A stretch of DNA of 19,772 nt. It comes from JBFJVD01 sp041624375 (GTDB lineage Bacteria; Chloroflexota; Anaerolineae; Anaerolineales; E44-bin32). Position 1 is the stretch's first letter. Each line of letters begins with the position of its first letter. The DNA is taken from NCBI GenBank assembly GCA_041624375.1, contig JBFJVD010000022.1, positions 1 through 19,772 of the forward strand. Direction: 5' to 3'. The notes below the pieces were generated by a model. That model saw nothing but the letters and a program-made list of their open reading frames with translations, had not been told where the DNA came from and searched no databases. A program made the translations under genes and the position numbers. Shown here one piece after another: positions 1 through 8,503 of this stretch.

Positions 1-1
1 G

Positions 2-922
2 ATCGCGCTGCGCGGCGAGGTGATCGGGCAATTCGACGTGGAAGGATTGGATCCAGGCAAGTGGAGTGAGGAGGAACTTGCCCTGCTCGAAGCCGTCGCC
101 GCTGAAGTCGCCGACCAGCTGGAGCAGGTCCGATTGATGCAGGAGGTCCGTACACGCGCCACCCAGATGGAGACGGCGGCGGAGATCGCCCGGGTGGCCA
201 CTGGCGTGCTGGATCTGGAGGCCATTCTGACGCGTTCGGTCCGGCTGATTCAGGAGCGCTTCGGCTATTACCACGTAGCCCTTTATCTGAGCGAAGGGGA
301 GCCCAGCATTCTGCGCCTGCAGGAAGCCTCGGGCGCTGCTGCGAGTGAGCTGAAATCGGCCGGCGTCGTGCTACCGATTGGATCGGGCTCCGTCGTGGGG
401 CTGGCAGCCGAACAGGGCGAATCCCGGGCCGTGCCCGATGTGTGGGTAAACGACCCCACCCGAACGCTTCCCGGCCTCGAGGAAGCTGCTTCGGAACTAG
501 CAGTCCCGTTGAAAATCGGCGACCAGGTGATCGGCGTCATTGACGTTCGCCAGCGGACACCGCATGCCTTCGATAAAGAAGAAATCGCCGTGCTTGAAAC
601 CCTGGCGGACCAGCTGGCCGTCGCGGTGCAGAACGCGCGCCTTTTCCGAGAAACGCTGCGCCGAGCGGAGCGGGAGCAGGCGGTGGTTGAGGTAACCGGA
701 CGCATCCGTGCCAGCCGCGACGTGGAGAGCATGCTTCGAACCGCGGTGCAAGAGATGCGCACCCGACTCGGTGCCCGGCGCGGCGTGGTTCGGCTCATCT
801 CCGGTTCCTTCGACCAGCTGGACGAAGATGGCTCGATGGCGGAAGAGGAGTCCGGAGCGGCGGACAGCTCAAGCGAGACCAACGGCCGAATGAACACCAA
901 TGGGGACGGATTCGAGCGATGA
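2..922 (+). CDS. GAF-domain signalling protein, 5' end outside the window
   Basis: The frame is open from the first bases of the window, so the true start lies upstream. A GTG at position 20 sits inside a GAF-like strand (ALRGEVIGQFDV) and is probably not the start. In order there is the C-terminal end of one GAF domain (about the first 35 residues), a helical linker, a complete GAF domain (about residues 55-205, ending in LADQLAVAVQNARLFRE), and a short helix-strand piece resembling the beginning of a third GAF (LGARRGVVRL) before a polar, acidic tail. GAF domains bind small ligands or mediate sensing; no kinase or cyclase output domain is visible. The stop codon overlaps the next gene's ATG (ATGA), which indicates translational coupling to the ParA-like ATPase and a shared signalling role. 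The ligand cannot be told from sequence. Confidence 0.85.
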   Translation: MALRGEVIGQFDVEGLDPGKWSEEELALLEAVAAEVADQLEQVRLMQEVRTRATQMETAAEIARVATGVLDLEAILTRSVRLIQERFGYYHVALYLSEGEPSILRLQEASGAAASELKSAGVVLPIGSGSVVGLAAEQGESRAVPDVWVNDPTRTLPGLEEAASELAVPLKIGDQVIGVIDVRQRTPHAFDKEEIAVLETLADQLAVAVQNARLFRETLRRAEREQAVVEVTGRIRASRDVESMLRTAVQEMRTRLGARRGVVRLISGSFDQLDEDGSMAEEESGAADSSSETNGRMNTNGDGFER

Positions 923-1707
923 GCTACGTGATCGCCATTGCCAGTGAGAAAGGTGGGGTGGCCAAGACGACCTCGGCGCTCTCTCTGGGGGCCGCGCTGG
1001 TTGAAGGCAAGCAGCAGGTTCTGCTGGTCGACCTTGACCCACAGGCCAATCTGACTCTGGCGCTTGGCATCCAGCCCCCAAGCCTGCAGCGGACCGTTGC
1101 CGATGTCCTTATGGGCAGCCAGTCGATCATGAAGATCAGCCGCGAAACCGGTCTGCCTGGCCTTGAGCTTGCGCCGGCCAACCATGAATTGATGCTTGCC
1201 GAGCGCTTCCTCAGTGTGCGGGAGCAGTACGAGAACCTGCTGCGCCAATCGCTTTCCGGTGCTCGGGCCTACGACATGATCCTCATCGATTGTCCGCCCA
1301 CGTTGGGTCCGCTCACACGCTCTGCCTTGAGCGCCGCGCATCTCTTGATTGTGCCCACGCAGGCCGAATACTTCTCGGCCCATGCCCTGCGCGACATGCT
1401 GAACCTCATTCGGGAGATCCGCCGCATCAGCAACCCGCAGCTTCGCTACCGACTGCTGCTGACCATGCTCGATCGGCGCAATCGGATTCATCGCAGTATG
1501 TTCGAGCAGGTTCGCACGGCCTTCGGCAAAGCCGTTTTTGAGACCGTGATTGAGATCGACACCCGGTTGCGAGAGAGCCCGGTCTTCGCGCAGCCGATCA
1601 CCATTTATGCGCCTCGCAGTCGAGGCGCCGAGCAATACCGGGCGCTGGCACAGGAACTGAGACATTATGCGCAAGAAACTGTTGGATCGGCTCCAAGCTC
1701 GGCTTGA
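919..1707 (+). CDS. ParA/MinD-family ATPase (Soj-like)
   Basis: A 262-residue cytoplasmic ATPase of the ParA/MinD family. The deviant Walker A motif KGGVAKTT is at residues 11-18, with the signature lysine K11 and phosphate-binding K16. It is followed by LLVDLDPQANLT (switch I region) and DMILIDCPPTLGPLT (Walker B). The length is typical of Soj-type proteins. Members use ATP-dependent dimerisation on DNA or membrane to position chromosomes, plasmids or protein clusters. No ParB gene or parS-like array is visible nearby, so a segregation role is not supported. The gene overlaps the GAF gene by 4 bases and the histidine kinase by 41 bases, so a role in positioning or regulating a signalling complex is more likely; that is inference. 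Confidence 0.92.
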   Translation: MSYVIAIASEKGGVAKTTSALSLGAALVEGKQQVLLVDLDPQANLTLALGIQPPSLQRTVADVLMGSQSIMKISRETGLPGLELAPANHELMLAERFLSVREQYENLLRQSLSGARAYDMILIDCPPTLGPLTRSALSAAHLLIVPTQAEYFSAHALRDMLNLIREIRRISNPQLRYRLLLTMLDRRNRIHRSMFEQVRTAFGKAVFETVIEIDTRLRESPVFAQPITIYAPRSRGAEQYRALAQELRHYAQETVGSAPSSA

Positions 1708-3235
1708 GGGCCTCTTCGACATCATTACTGAGAAGCGGCCCCAGACGGGCTTGCTCTCGCCGTCCACGCTTCAATTCACCTCGCCGCAGCGGCCAACGGG
1801 CTGGGTGTGGGAGAGTGACGCCGAAGGGCGCTACACCTGGTGCAGTGAGGAATTCGAGACGCTTCTCGGCTATCACGTCGACGACCTGATCGGCAGGCCG
1901 GTGCACACCGTCGCATGGGAGCCTCAATCGGCGCGCCGGCTGCAGGCCGACCTTCAGCAGGGAGAGGCCATCCGGGAAACGCACCTCGAGGCCCGCAGTC
2001 GGGATGGCGAGCGCTTTACCGTGCTTGTGCACGCGCTGCGGCGAACCGACCCGGTCTCCGGCGAGATGCTGGGGTACCGGGGTGTCTGCCAGCTGATCGA
2101 AGCCCGCAAGAAGGAGAGCTCGGACGGCTTCGTCACGACAATGCCGCACCAGCCGCAGGATATCACCGCGACGGCGCCAGCCCCCATCGTGGCATCCTGG
2201 GGCCGCCTCAGAGGTTTCGTCGATGAGGATGGGGTCATCCGTGAGCTCGAACCCGGACGCCCCTCAACAACCGGCCCCATCGCCAACGGTCGCAAGCTTG
2301 TCGTTCCGATCCGTGCCCAGGATGAAATCCTCGGCGTGTTTGAGTTTGAGCAGCCCGAATTCGGTGAGGAATGGGTCGACGACGATCGTGTGATGGTTGA
2401 GGAAGTCGCTCAGCAGCTTGCCTTGGCGCTGCTCGATGCGCGGTCCTATCAAGTCACCCAGCAGGCGCTGGAGGACATGCGTGAGGCGGATCAACTCAAG
2501 AGCCAATTCCTGGCCAACATGAGTCATGAGCTGCGCACCCCGCTCAATTCGATCATCGGCTTCTCGCGGGTGATCCTGAAGGGCATCGACGGCCCAGTCA
2601 CCGAGACCCAGGAAGAAGACCTGCGAGCGATCTACAATGCGGGACAGCACCTGCTGGGTTTGATCAACGACATCCTGGACCTCTCCCGGATCGAGGCCGG
2701 CAAGATGGAGCTGGCCTTTACCGAAGTGGATTTGGGGGAGATCATCCAGGGCGTGATGTCGACCGCCGTCGGCCTGGTGAAAGACAAGCCCATCGAACTT
2801 GTCACGAATATTCCAGAAGACCTGCCGACGCTCCAGGCGGACAACATCCGCATTCGCCAGGTGCTCCTGAACCTCATCGCTAACGCAGCGAAGTTCACCC
2901 GTGAGGGCCAGATCGCAGCTTCGGCTCGACTGATTGACCGCGGCGACCGGAAGGAAATCCTGATTGCGGTTGCCGATACCGGCATCGGGATCGCGCCCCA
3001 GGACCAGAAGAAGCTCTTCGAACCCTTCTCGCAAGTGGATGCCTCCCCGACCCGCGCCACGGAAGGAAGTGGGCTCGGGCTCTCGATTACGCGGCACCTG
3101 GTGGAGCTGCATGGCGGGCGCATCTGGGTCGAGAGCACGCCGGGTGAAGGCAGCACATTTGCCTTTACGCTCCCACTGGAGCCGCCCGCTTCATCGCCGC
3201 ACCCGGACATGGCGCCAGACGACAGATCCGGGTGA
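1667..3235 (+). CDS. PAS-GAF sensor histidine kinase (soluble)
   Basis: A 522-residue histidine kinase. Domains: PAS at about 45-145 (starting GWVWESDAEGRYTW), a degenerate GAF at about 165-265, HisKA dimerisation domain with the phospho-acceptor H287 in the H-box FLANMSHELRTPLN, and a HATPase_c domain from about 390 with the N-box (LLNLIANAAKFT), G1 (DTGIGIAP) and G2 (GSGLGLSITRHLVELHGG) motifs all intact. There is no transmembrane segment, so it senses a cytoplasmic signal or acts through partners. The start is inside the ParA gene (41-base overlap), which keeps the N-terminal helix in frame. The next gene, 28 bases downstream, carries a receiver domain at its C terminus and is the obvious candidate phosphorylation partner. 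The signal is unknown. Confidence 0.93.
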   Translation: MRKKLLDRLQARLEGLFDIITEKRPQTGLLSPSTLQFTSPQRPTGWVWESDAEGRYTWCSEEFETLLGYHVDDLIGRPVHTVAWEPQSARRLQADLQQGEAIRETHLEARSRDGERFTVLVHALRRTDPVSGEMLGYRGVCQLIEARKKESSDGFVTTMPHQPQDITATAPAPIVASWGRLRGFVDEDGVIRELEPGRPSTTGPIANGRKLVVPIRAQDEILGVFEFEQPEFGEEWVDDDRVMVEEVAQQLALALLDARSYQVTQQALEDMREADQLKSQFLANMSHELRTPLNSIIGFSRVILKGIDGPVTETQEEDLRAIYNAGQHLLGLINDILDLSRIEAGKMELAFTEVDLGEIIQGVMSTAVGLVKDKPIELVTNIPEDLPTLQADNIRIRQVLLNLIANAAKFTREGQIAASARLIDRGDRKEILIAVADTGIGIAPQDQKKLFEPFSQVDASPTRATEGSGLGLSITRHLVELHGGRIWVESTPGEGSTFAFTLPLEPPASSPHPDMAPDDRSG

Positions 3236-3263
3236 GTTCGGCACCCTTCCTACGGTCCGATCC

Positions 3264-4943
3264 ATGAGCAATCAGCGCCACAGCTACAGGGTGGAATGCC
3301 TTGACTGCGGGTTGCGCACCCGTTTTCACCCCCTCGATCTCGCCTGCCCCAATTGTGGCAGCGAATGGCGCACCGCCCGCTACGATCTGGAACTCGCTGC
3401 CGAAGTCTTCCGCACCCAACTGCGTGAACGAAACTTCGACCTCTGGCGCTACGCCGAGCTCCTGCCGCTCTCCGGTCGACCAGCCTTCAGCATGGGGGAA
3501 GGCGGCACACCGCTCTTCCCGGCCCACAACCTGGGGATGATGATCGGCATCCCGAACCTGTTGATCAAGGATGAGCGGCAAGGTCCCACGGCCTCATTCA
3601 AGGACCGGCAGGCCGCGCTCACGATCGCCGCACTGAAGGAGGCGGAGATCACGGAAGCCGTCGTCGCCTCGACAGGAAATGTCGCGATCGCATTTAGCGC
3701 CTATTGTGCTCGGGCCGGAATCAAGCTGTGGGCGTTCCTCACAAGCCTAGTCCCACCTGCCAAGATGCACGAGGTGGCGCTCTACGGGACCCAGGTTGTC
3801 AAGCTGACCAGCACCTACGATCAAGCCAAACAGCTGGCCGGCGACTTCGCCAAATCACGCGGTCTCTATCTTGATCGCGGCGGCCGCAGCATCACCGCGA
3901 TCGAGGCGATGAAGACAGTGGCTTTCGAGATGGCGGAGCAGCTGGGGCGGGCTGAAGACTTCGCCGGATCCGAAACCCCGACCGGCTTTGCCGCCCCCGA
4001 TTGGTACGTGCAGGCCGTGAGCGGAGGGCTTGGACCGCTGGGGGTCATGAAAGGCTTCGCTGAGCTGAGAGAGATGGGGTTGATCGATCGTGGCCCGGCG
4101 ATCGCCTGCATCCAATCGGCGGGCTGCTCGCCGATGGTTGAAGCATGGAAGCGCGGGGATGCCCAGGCCACCCCGGTCGAAAGCCCGAGCACCTATATCT
4201 CGACGCTCAGCACGGGGGATCCGGGCCGGCACTACGAGCTGCTGCGGGCAGGTATGCTCGGCGGCGCCGGGGGCGCGATGGAAAGCGTCACCGACGAAGA
4301 AGCCTTTAAGGCCATGCACCTGGCGGCTAAGATGGAAGGCCTGTCCATCGAGCCGGCCACAGCGGTCGCCTTCGCCGGCCTGATCAAGTTGGCGCGGCAG
4401 GGCGTCATCCGCCCGGACCAGGTGGTGGTGGTGAACTGCACCGGTCATACAATGCCCATCGAAGAGGAACTGCTAGGCGAAGATTGGGCACAGGCGCTGG
4501 TGGTCCCCGAGGCGGCCTTCCCCGAACGACCCCGGGAAGGCCTGCTGGCGGCGCTGCAAGTGGACCAGCGGCGGGTGCAAGACATTCTGATTGTCGACGA
4601 CAACGAGGACTCCAGGCGCCTGATCCGCCGCATCCTACAGGCGCAGGGAAGATTCGAGGTGCGTGAAGTGCAAAACGGCCCAGCGGCGCTGACCGAGGCC
4701 CGCCGTAAGCGCCCCGATCTGGTCATTCTTGATCTGATGATGCCGGAGATGGACGGATTTACGGTGCTGGACCATCTGCGGACGCAGCCCGAAACCGCGA
4801 ACACCCCAGTGATCGTCATCACCGCCAAAGAACTCACGCAGCATGAAATCCGCCGGCTTGAGGGACAGATCGCGCGCCTGATGACCAAGGGCGAGTTCCT
4901 GGGTGAGGACCTGATCGGTGAAATCGGCAAGGCACTGAGGTAG
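3264..4943 (+). CDS. thrC: Threonine synthase-like PLP enzyme fused to a response-regulator receiver domain
   Basis: A 559-residue fusion. Residues 1-35 form a four-Cys zinc ribbon (C12, C15, C28, C31), as in many threonine synthases. Residues about 60-425 are a fold-type II PLP enzyme: SFKDRQAAL carries the Schiff-base lysine K113, with the ASTGNVAIAFSAYCARAG phosphate-binding region and a family-typical end (VVVNCTGHTMPIEEELL). Threonine synthase converts O-phosphohomoserine to threonine. Residues about 440-559 are a complete receiver domain: acidic pair D445/D446, phospho-acceptor D490 in LVILDLMMPEMDG, T520 and K542. An average threonine synthase would end near residue 430. There is no stop or ATG at the junction, so the domains appear truly joined; in-frame GTG codons at 4560 and 4575 could in principle start a free receiver, but neither has a good ribosome-binding site. 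A related PLP enzyme (such as cysteate synthase) is a less likely alternative for the first part. Confidence 0.9.
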   Translation: MSNQRHSYRVECLDCGLRTRFHPLDLACPNCGSEWRTARYDLELAAEVFRTQLRERNFDLWRYAELLPLSGRPAFSMGEGGTPLFPAHNLGMMIGIPNLLIKDERQGPTASFKDRQAALTIAALKEAEITEAVVASTGNVAIAFSAYCARAGIKLWAFLTSLVPPAKMHEVALYGTQVVKLTSTYDQAKQLAGDFAKSRGLYLDRGGRSITAIEAMKTVAFEMAEQLGRAEDFAGSETPTGFAAPDWYVQAVSGGLGPLGVMKGFAELREMGLIDRGPAIACIQSAGCSPMVEAWKRGDAQATPVESPSTYISTLSTGDPGRHYELLRAGMLGGAGGAMESVTDEEAFKAMHLAAKMEGLSIEPATAVAFAGLIKLARQGVIRPDQVVVVNCTGHTMPIEEELLGEDWAQALVVPEAAFPERPREGLLAALQVDQRRVQDILIVDDNEDSRRLIRRILQAQGRFEVREVQNGPAALTEARRKRPDLVILDLMMPEMDGFTVLDHLRTQPETANTPVIVITAKELTQHEIRRLEGQIARLMTKGEFLGEDLIGEIGKALR

Positions 4944-4961
4944 ACGGGAGAGAGTTGGAGC

Positions 4962-5936
4962 ATGTCGGCCAGCCGGGATCGAGCCAGAGGCATTCCCTTC
5001 GCCAGCCTCTCTGCGCTCTTCCTCGGTGTCGCGCCGATCTTCGGCAAGCAAGCCATTCAGGCCGGCCTGCCACCCCTGGCCGTGGTCGCCGCCCGGACAG
5101 CAGGCGCCGCCATTCTGCTCTTCCTGGTCGTACTGGTCGTAAATCGCCGCTTTCTTTATATCTACCCGTTGGGGCTGCTCGGCTGCCTTATTGCCGGAGG
5201 GCTAAACGGCATCGGCTCGATTCTCTATTACTCGGGCCTGGCGCGGCTCGACGCCGGGCTTGCCCAGCTGTTATATTCTCTCTACCCCATGCTGGTGGCC
5301 GCCCTGCTCTACCTGGATGGCCACCGTCACACCCGCTTGACCCTGATCCGTCTTGGCCTGGCAGTCCCTGCCGTCGTCTTGCTGACAGCGGCATCGGCCA
5401 GCCGCATCGATCCGCTTGGCATCCTGCTGATGCTCGGCGCCGCCGTTCTGTACGCGCTACACATTCCGATCAACCAGCGTGTGCTCTACGAAGCACCCGC
5501 GCCCACCGTGACTCTTTACACGCTCCTGGCGATGACCGCTGTAGTTCTGCCGGCCTTTGCATTCTTTTCTCCGCCGGTCGCAGCCGTGTCCTCCGCCGCG
5601 CTCGCGCCGCTTGCGGGACTGACTGCGGTCACCTTCCTCTCACGGCTCACGCTGTTCGCCGGCGTGAAGCGCATTGGCGGGATGCAGACTACGCTACTCG
5701 GCCTTGGCGAGCTGCTGGTGGCGGTGGCATTGGCTCAGCTATGGCTGGGCGAGACGCTGACTGTCTTCCAGTGGATGGGTGCCACGCTCTTGGCAGTCGC
5801 CCTTCTTTTGGTCGGGCGCGACCAGAGCGGCGAAGGCGAGCCGGCCCAGGGACAGGGCTGGCTACATTGGCTCCTGCCACCGCTCAGCGCTCCGCTGCCG
5901 AAACCAATCGACCCGCTCGACTCCTCCCAGGACTGA
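4962..5936 (+). CDS. EamA/DMT-family transporter, possible amino-acid exporter
   Basis: A 324-residue integral membrane protein with about ten hydrophobic segments arranged as two tandem EamA repeats (about residues 12-140 and 160-290), followed by a short hydrophilic tail. It begins with ATG 18 bases after the threonine synthase-receiver gene, preceded by a purine-rich GGGAGAGAG. DMT/EamA proteins export metabolites and include the threonine/homoserine exporter RhtA. The position directly after a threonine synthase makes an amino-acid export role plausible, but sequence alone does not show the substrate. Confidence 0.88.
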   Translation: MSASRDRARGIPFASLSALFLGVAPIFGKQAIQAGLPPLAVVAARTAGAAILLFLVVLVVNRRFLYIYPLGLLGCLIAGGLNGIGSILYYSGLARLDAGLAQLLYSLYPMLVAALLYLDGHRHTRLTLIRLGLAVPAVVLLTAASASRIDPLGILLMLGAAVLYALHIPINQRVLYEAPAPTVTLYTLLAMTAVVLPAFAFFSPPVAAVSSAALAPLAGLTAVTFLSRLTLFAGVKRIGGMQTTLLGLGELLVAVALAQLWLGETLTVFQWMGATLLAVALLLVGRDQSGEGEPAQGQGWLHWLLPPLSAPLPKPIDPLDSSQD

Positions 5937-5982
5937 TCAACCCCCGACTGTTGCCCATTCTTCTGCCTCGCAGGAGCGGCTA

Positions 5983-5991
5983 TGCTATACT
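5983..5991 (+). promoter_or_regulatory. Extended -10 promoter for argF-pyk
   Basis: TGC-TATACT is an extended -10 element (TGn at 5983-5985, hexamer 5986-5991) in the 105-base gap before argF. No good -35 hexamer lies 16-18 bases upstream, which extended -10 promoters can tolerate. The expected start near 5998 gives a leader of about 44 bases containing the GGAGG ribosome-binding site. Confidence 0.5.
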
Positions 5992-6041
5992 CTCGGCCGA
6001 GTTTCGGCGGCAGCGCCCTGACCCCGGAGGACAAACCCACA

Positions 6042-6959
6042 ATGAAGCACTTTCTCTCACTCGCCGACTACAGCGGGGATGAGCTCAACGAACTGCTCAA
6101 GCTCGCCATCCGGCTCAAAGACGAGTGGATGAAAGGCGGGAACGAGCCCTTGCTGCGCGGCAAGGTGCTCGGCATGGTCTTCCAAAAGCCAAGCCTGCGC
6201 ACGCGCGTCTCCTTCGACATGGTGATGCGCCACCTTGGCGGCGATGCGCTCTACCTTTCGCCTAGCGAGATCGGCCTTGGCCAGCGCGAATCGATCGCCG
6301 ATGTGAGCCGTGTTTTGTCGGGCTACCTTGACTGCATCATGGCGCGTGTCTTCGCACATGACCACATCCTGGAACTCGCCAGACATGCTTCCGTCCCGGT
6401 GGTAAACGGGCTCAGCGACTTCAACCACCCCTGCCAAGCAATGGCCGATGCACTGACGATCCTGGAGCGTTTCGGCCAACTACGTGGGGTCCGGCTCACC
6501 TATGTCGGCGATGGAAACAACGTCGCGGTGTCGCTGCTGTTTGCTGCCGCGCGCCTCGGCATGAACTTCACGATCGCCAATCCAGAGGGTTATGACCTGC
6601 CCGGTCATGCGCTTGCCTTCGCCGATGAGATGTCCCAGGATAGCGGGGCCACCATCCGTCAACTTCGCGAACCGGTGGCGGCCGTCGAGGGCGCGCAGGT
6701 CATCTACACCGACACGTGGACCAGCATGGGTCAAGAAGAAGAGGCCGAGCGACGAAGCAAGGTCTTCCCACCCTACCAGGTCAATGCGGCTTTGCTCGCT
6801 CACGCCGATCCAAACTCGATCGTAATGCACTGCCTGCCAGCCCACCGCGGGCATGAGATCACGGATGAGGTGATGGATGGCAGCCATTCGGTTGTCTTTC
6901 AGCAGGCAGAGAACCGCCTGCACGCTCAGAAGGCCATCCTCGTCCACCTGTTAACCTGA
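6042..6959 (+). CDS. argF: Ornithine carbamoyltransferase
   Basis: A 305-residue enzyme of arginine synthesis that makes citrulline from ornithine and carbamoyl phosphate in the cytoplasm. The carbamoyl-phosphate-binding S-x-R-T-R motif reads SLRTR (residues 51-55), followed by HPCQAMAD (from H129), the ornithine-type SMG loop (DTWTSMGQEEE) and HCLPAHRG (H263, C264), so this is an OTC rather than an aspartate or acetylornithine transcarbamylase. The start at 6042 is chosen because a GGAGG lies about 12 bases upstream and the N terminus (MKHFLSLADYSGDEL) is typical; the open frame extends upstream without such support. Pyruvate kinase follows after 38 bases on the same strand and is probably co-transcribed. 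Confidence 0.96.
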   Translation: MKHFLSLADYSGDELNELLKLAIRLKDEWMKGGNEPLLRGKVLGMVFQKPSLRTRVSFDMVMRHLGGDALYLSPSEIGLGQRESIADVSRVLSGYLDCIMARVFAHDHILELARHASVPVVNGLSDFNHPCQAMADALTILERFGQLRGVRLTYVGDGNNVAVSLLFAAARLGMNFTIANPEGYDLPGHALAFADEMSQDSGATIRQLREPVAAVEGAQVIYTDTWTSMGQEEEAERRSKVFPPYQVNAALLAHADPNSIVMHCLPAHRGHEITDEVMDGSHSVVFQQAENRLHAQKAILVHLLT

Positions 6960-6997
6960 GGCGCTGCCTCCGAGACTGAAATCCGGGAACCCCAGCC

Positions 6998-8443
6998 ATG
7001 AGACGCGCGAAGATCATCGCAACGATCGGCCCTGCGAGCCAATCGATGGAGCGCCTCAAGGCGCTGATCGAGGCCGGCATGGACGTCGCCCGGCTCAATT
7101 TCTCCCACGGCGAACCCGCTGATCATGCGCGAACCATCCAGCTCCTGAGGCAGGCTTCAGAGGATACCGGCCGGCCGATCGCCATCTTGCAGGACCTTCA
7201 GGGGCCCCGCCTAAGAACTGGAGACGTGCCCGAGAATGAGCCCATCCGCCTTCAGGCCGGCGCCCACCTCACGCTGAGCACCAAGCCGGTGGCGGCCTCA
7301 GCCGAGCGAATCTTCATCAACTATCCATTCCTCACACAAGATGTCTCAGTCGGCGATCGGATATTGCTCGATGACGGCCGTCTTGAGCTCCAGGTGGAAG
7401 CCGTCGGAGAGGATGAAGTCCTGACGACGGTCCGGACCGGCGGCCCGCTGGGCGCCCACAAGGGGATCAATATTCCGGGCGTCCGCTTGTCGGCGCCTCC
7501 GCTGACGGACAAAGACCGCCGGGATCTGGCCTTCGGGGTGGAACATGGCGTCGACCTGATCGCCATGTCGTTCGTGCGCCACGAAGATCATGTTACGGCG
7601 CTCAAGGAAGCGCTCACGGAGCTGGACCTGGACGGCCCGCCGATCCCAATTATTGCCAAGCTGGAACGACAGGAAGCTGTGGAGCGGCTTCATTCGATTC
7701 TGGAGATCGCCGACGGAGTCATGGTGGCGCGCGGCGACCTCGGCGTTGAAGTCTCACCGGAGCGCGTTCCGTCTCTGCAGAAGCACATCATCTCCAGCGC
7801 AAACCATGTCCACAAGACGGTGATCACGGCCACACAGATGCTCGAATCCATGATCCACAGCCCGCGGCCAACGCGCGCCGAAGCCTCCGATGTGGCCAAC
7901 GCGATCTTCGATGGGAGCGACGCGCTCATGCTCTCCGGCGAAACGGCCATCGGCAACTACCCGGTGGAATCCCTGGCGACCATGGCGCGCATTATGGATG
8001 ATGCGGAGGAGCACGCGAGGGAGTGGGGTTTCCAGCCCATGGAGGGTCCAGAACACCTGGATGATGATGCGGCGGCGACCACGCACGCCGCGACCACCCT
8101 GGCAGACGATCGAGGCGCTCGCTTAATCGCCGTCTTTACCCGATCCGGCCGGACCGCACAGCTCATGAGCACTGCCCGGCCCAGCATTCCCATCCTCGGA
8201 TTCACGCCCGAGCCGAAGACGTTTCGTAGAATGTCGCTGTATTGGGGTGTTGAGCCGCGCCTCTGTCCGATGGCCTACACCGTAGAGGAGATGATTGGCC
8301 ACGTTGAAGACGATCTCCTCAAAACCGGCGCATTCGAGCCCGGTCACCGCTTTGTGCTCGTTGCCAGCCTGCCGGTGGGCGCGATGGGTCCGGCCAATAT
8401 GACCTACCTGCACACCCTGGGGGACACAAAGGCAGGCCTTTAG
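6998..8443 (+). CDS. pyk: Pyruvate kinase
   Basis: A 481-residue enzyme catalysing the last step of glycolysis (phosphoenolpyruvate plus ADP to pyruvate plus ATP). The N terminus RRAKIIATIGPAS with ARLNFSHG, the active-site segment PIIAKLERQEAV, the metal-binding MVARGDLGVE and the ITATQMLESMI and LSGETAIGNYP segments are all present. A C-terminal alpha/beta domain (from about residue 350) has the usual regulatory fold region with FTRSGRTAQLMSTARP. Full length, no damage. It lies 38 bases after argF. It converges on the minus-strand EamA gene with only 60 bases between, and no strong terminator is visible there. Confidence 0.97.
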   Translation: MRRAKIIATIGPASQSMERLKALIEAGMDVARLNFSHGEPADHARTIQLLRQASEDTGRPIAILQDLQGPRLRTGDVPENEPIRLQAGAHLTLSTKPVAASAERIFINYPFLTQDVSVGDRILLDDGRLELQVEAVGEDEVLTTVRTGGPLGAHKGINIPGVRLSAPPLTDKDRRDLAFGVEHGVDLIAMSFVRHEDHVTALKEALTELDLDGPPIPIIAKLERQEAVERLHSILEIADGVMVARGDLGVEVSPERVPSLQKHIISSANHVHKTVITATQMLESMIHSPRPTRAEASDVANAIFDGSDALMLSGETAIGNYPVESLATMARIMDDAEEHAREWGFQPMEGPEHLDDDAAATTHAATTLADDRGARLIAVFTRSGRTAQLMSTARPSIPILGFTPEPKTFRRMSLYWGVEPRLCPMAYTVEEMIGHVEDDLLKTGAFEPGHRFVLVASLPVGAMGPANMTYLHTLGDTKAGL

Positions 8444-8503
8444 CTCCGGGGGTTCATCCGGAACCAGCAGAAGCCAAACGCGGAACTCGCAGGCGCGGGA
8501 CAC

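Noticed and set aside
283..1767. 494-codon open frame on the minus strand
   Set aside because: Antisense shadow of the GAF and ParA genes; low-complexity composition and no recognisable domain.
4560..4943. Independent receiver-domain gene starting at GTG 4560 or 4575
   Set aside because: No well-placed ribosome-binding site and no stop between the enzyme and receiver parts; kept as a possible internal start only.
4955..6082. 375-codon plus-strand frame overlapping the EamA gene
   Set aside because: Out-of-frame shadow rich in Arg, Pro and Ala; the overlapping frame gives a clear ten-helix transporter.
8425..8475. Short hairpins around the pyk stop (AAAGG..CCTTT and TCCGG..CCGGA) as terminators
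   Set aside because: Stems of only 5 bp without T runs; too weak to call.
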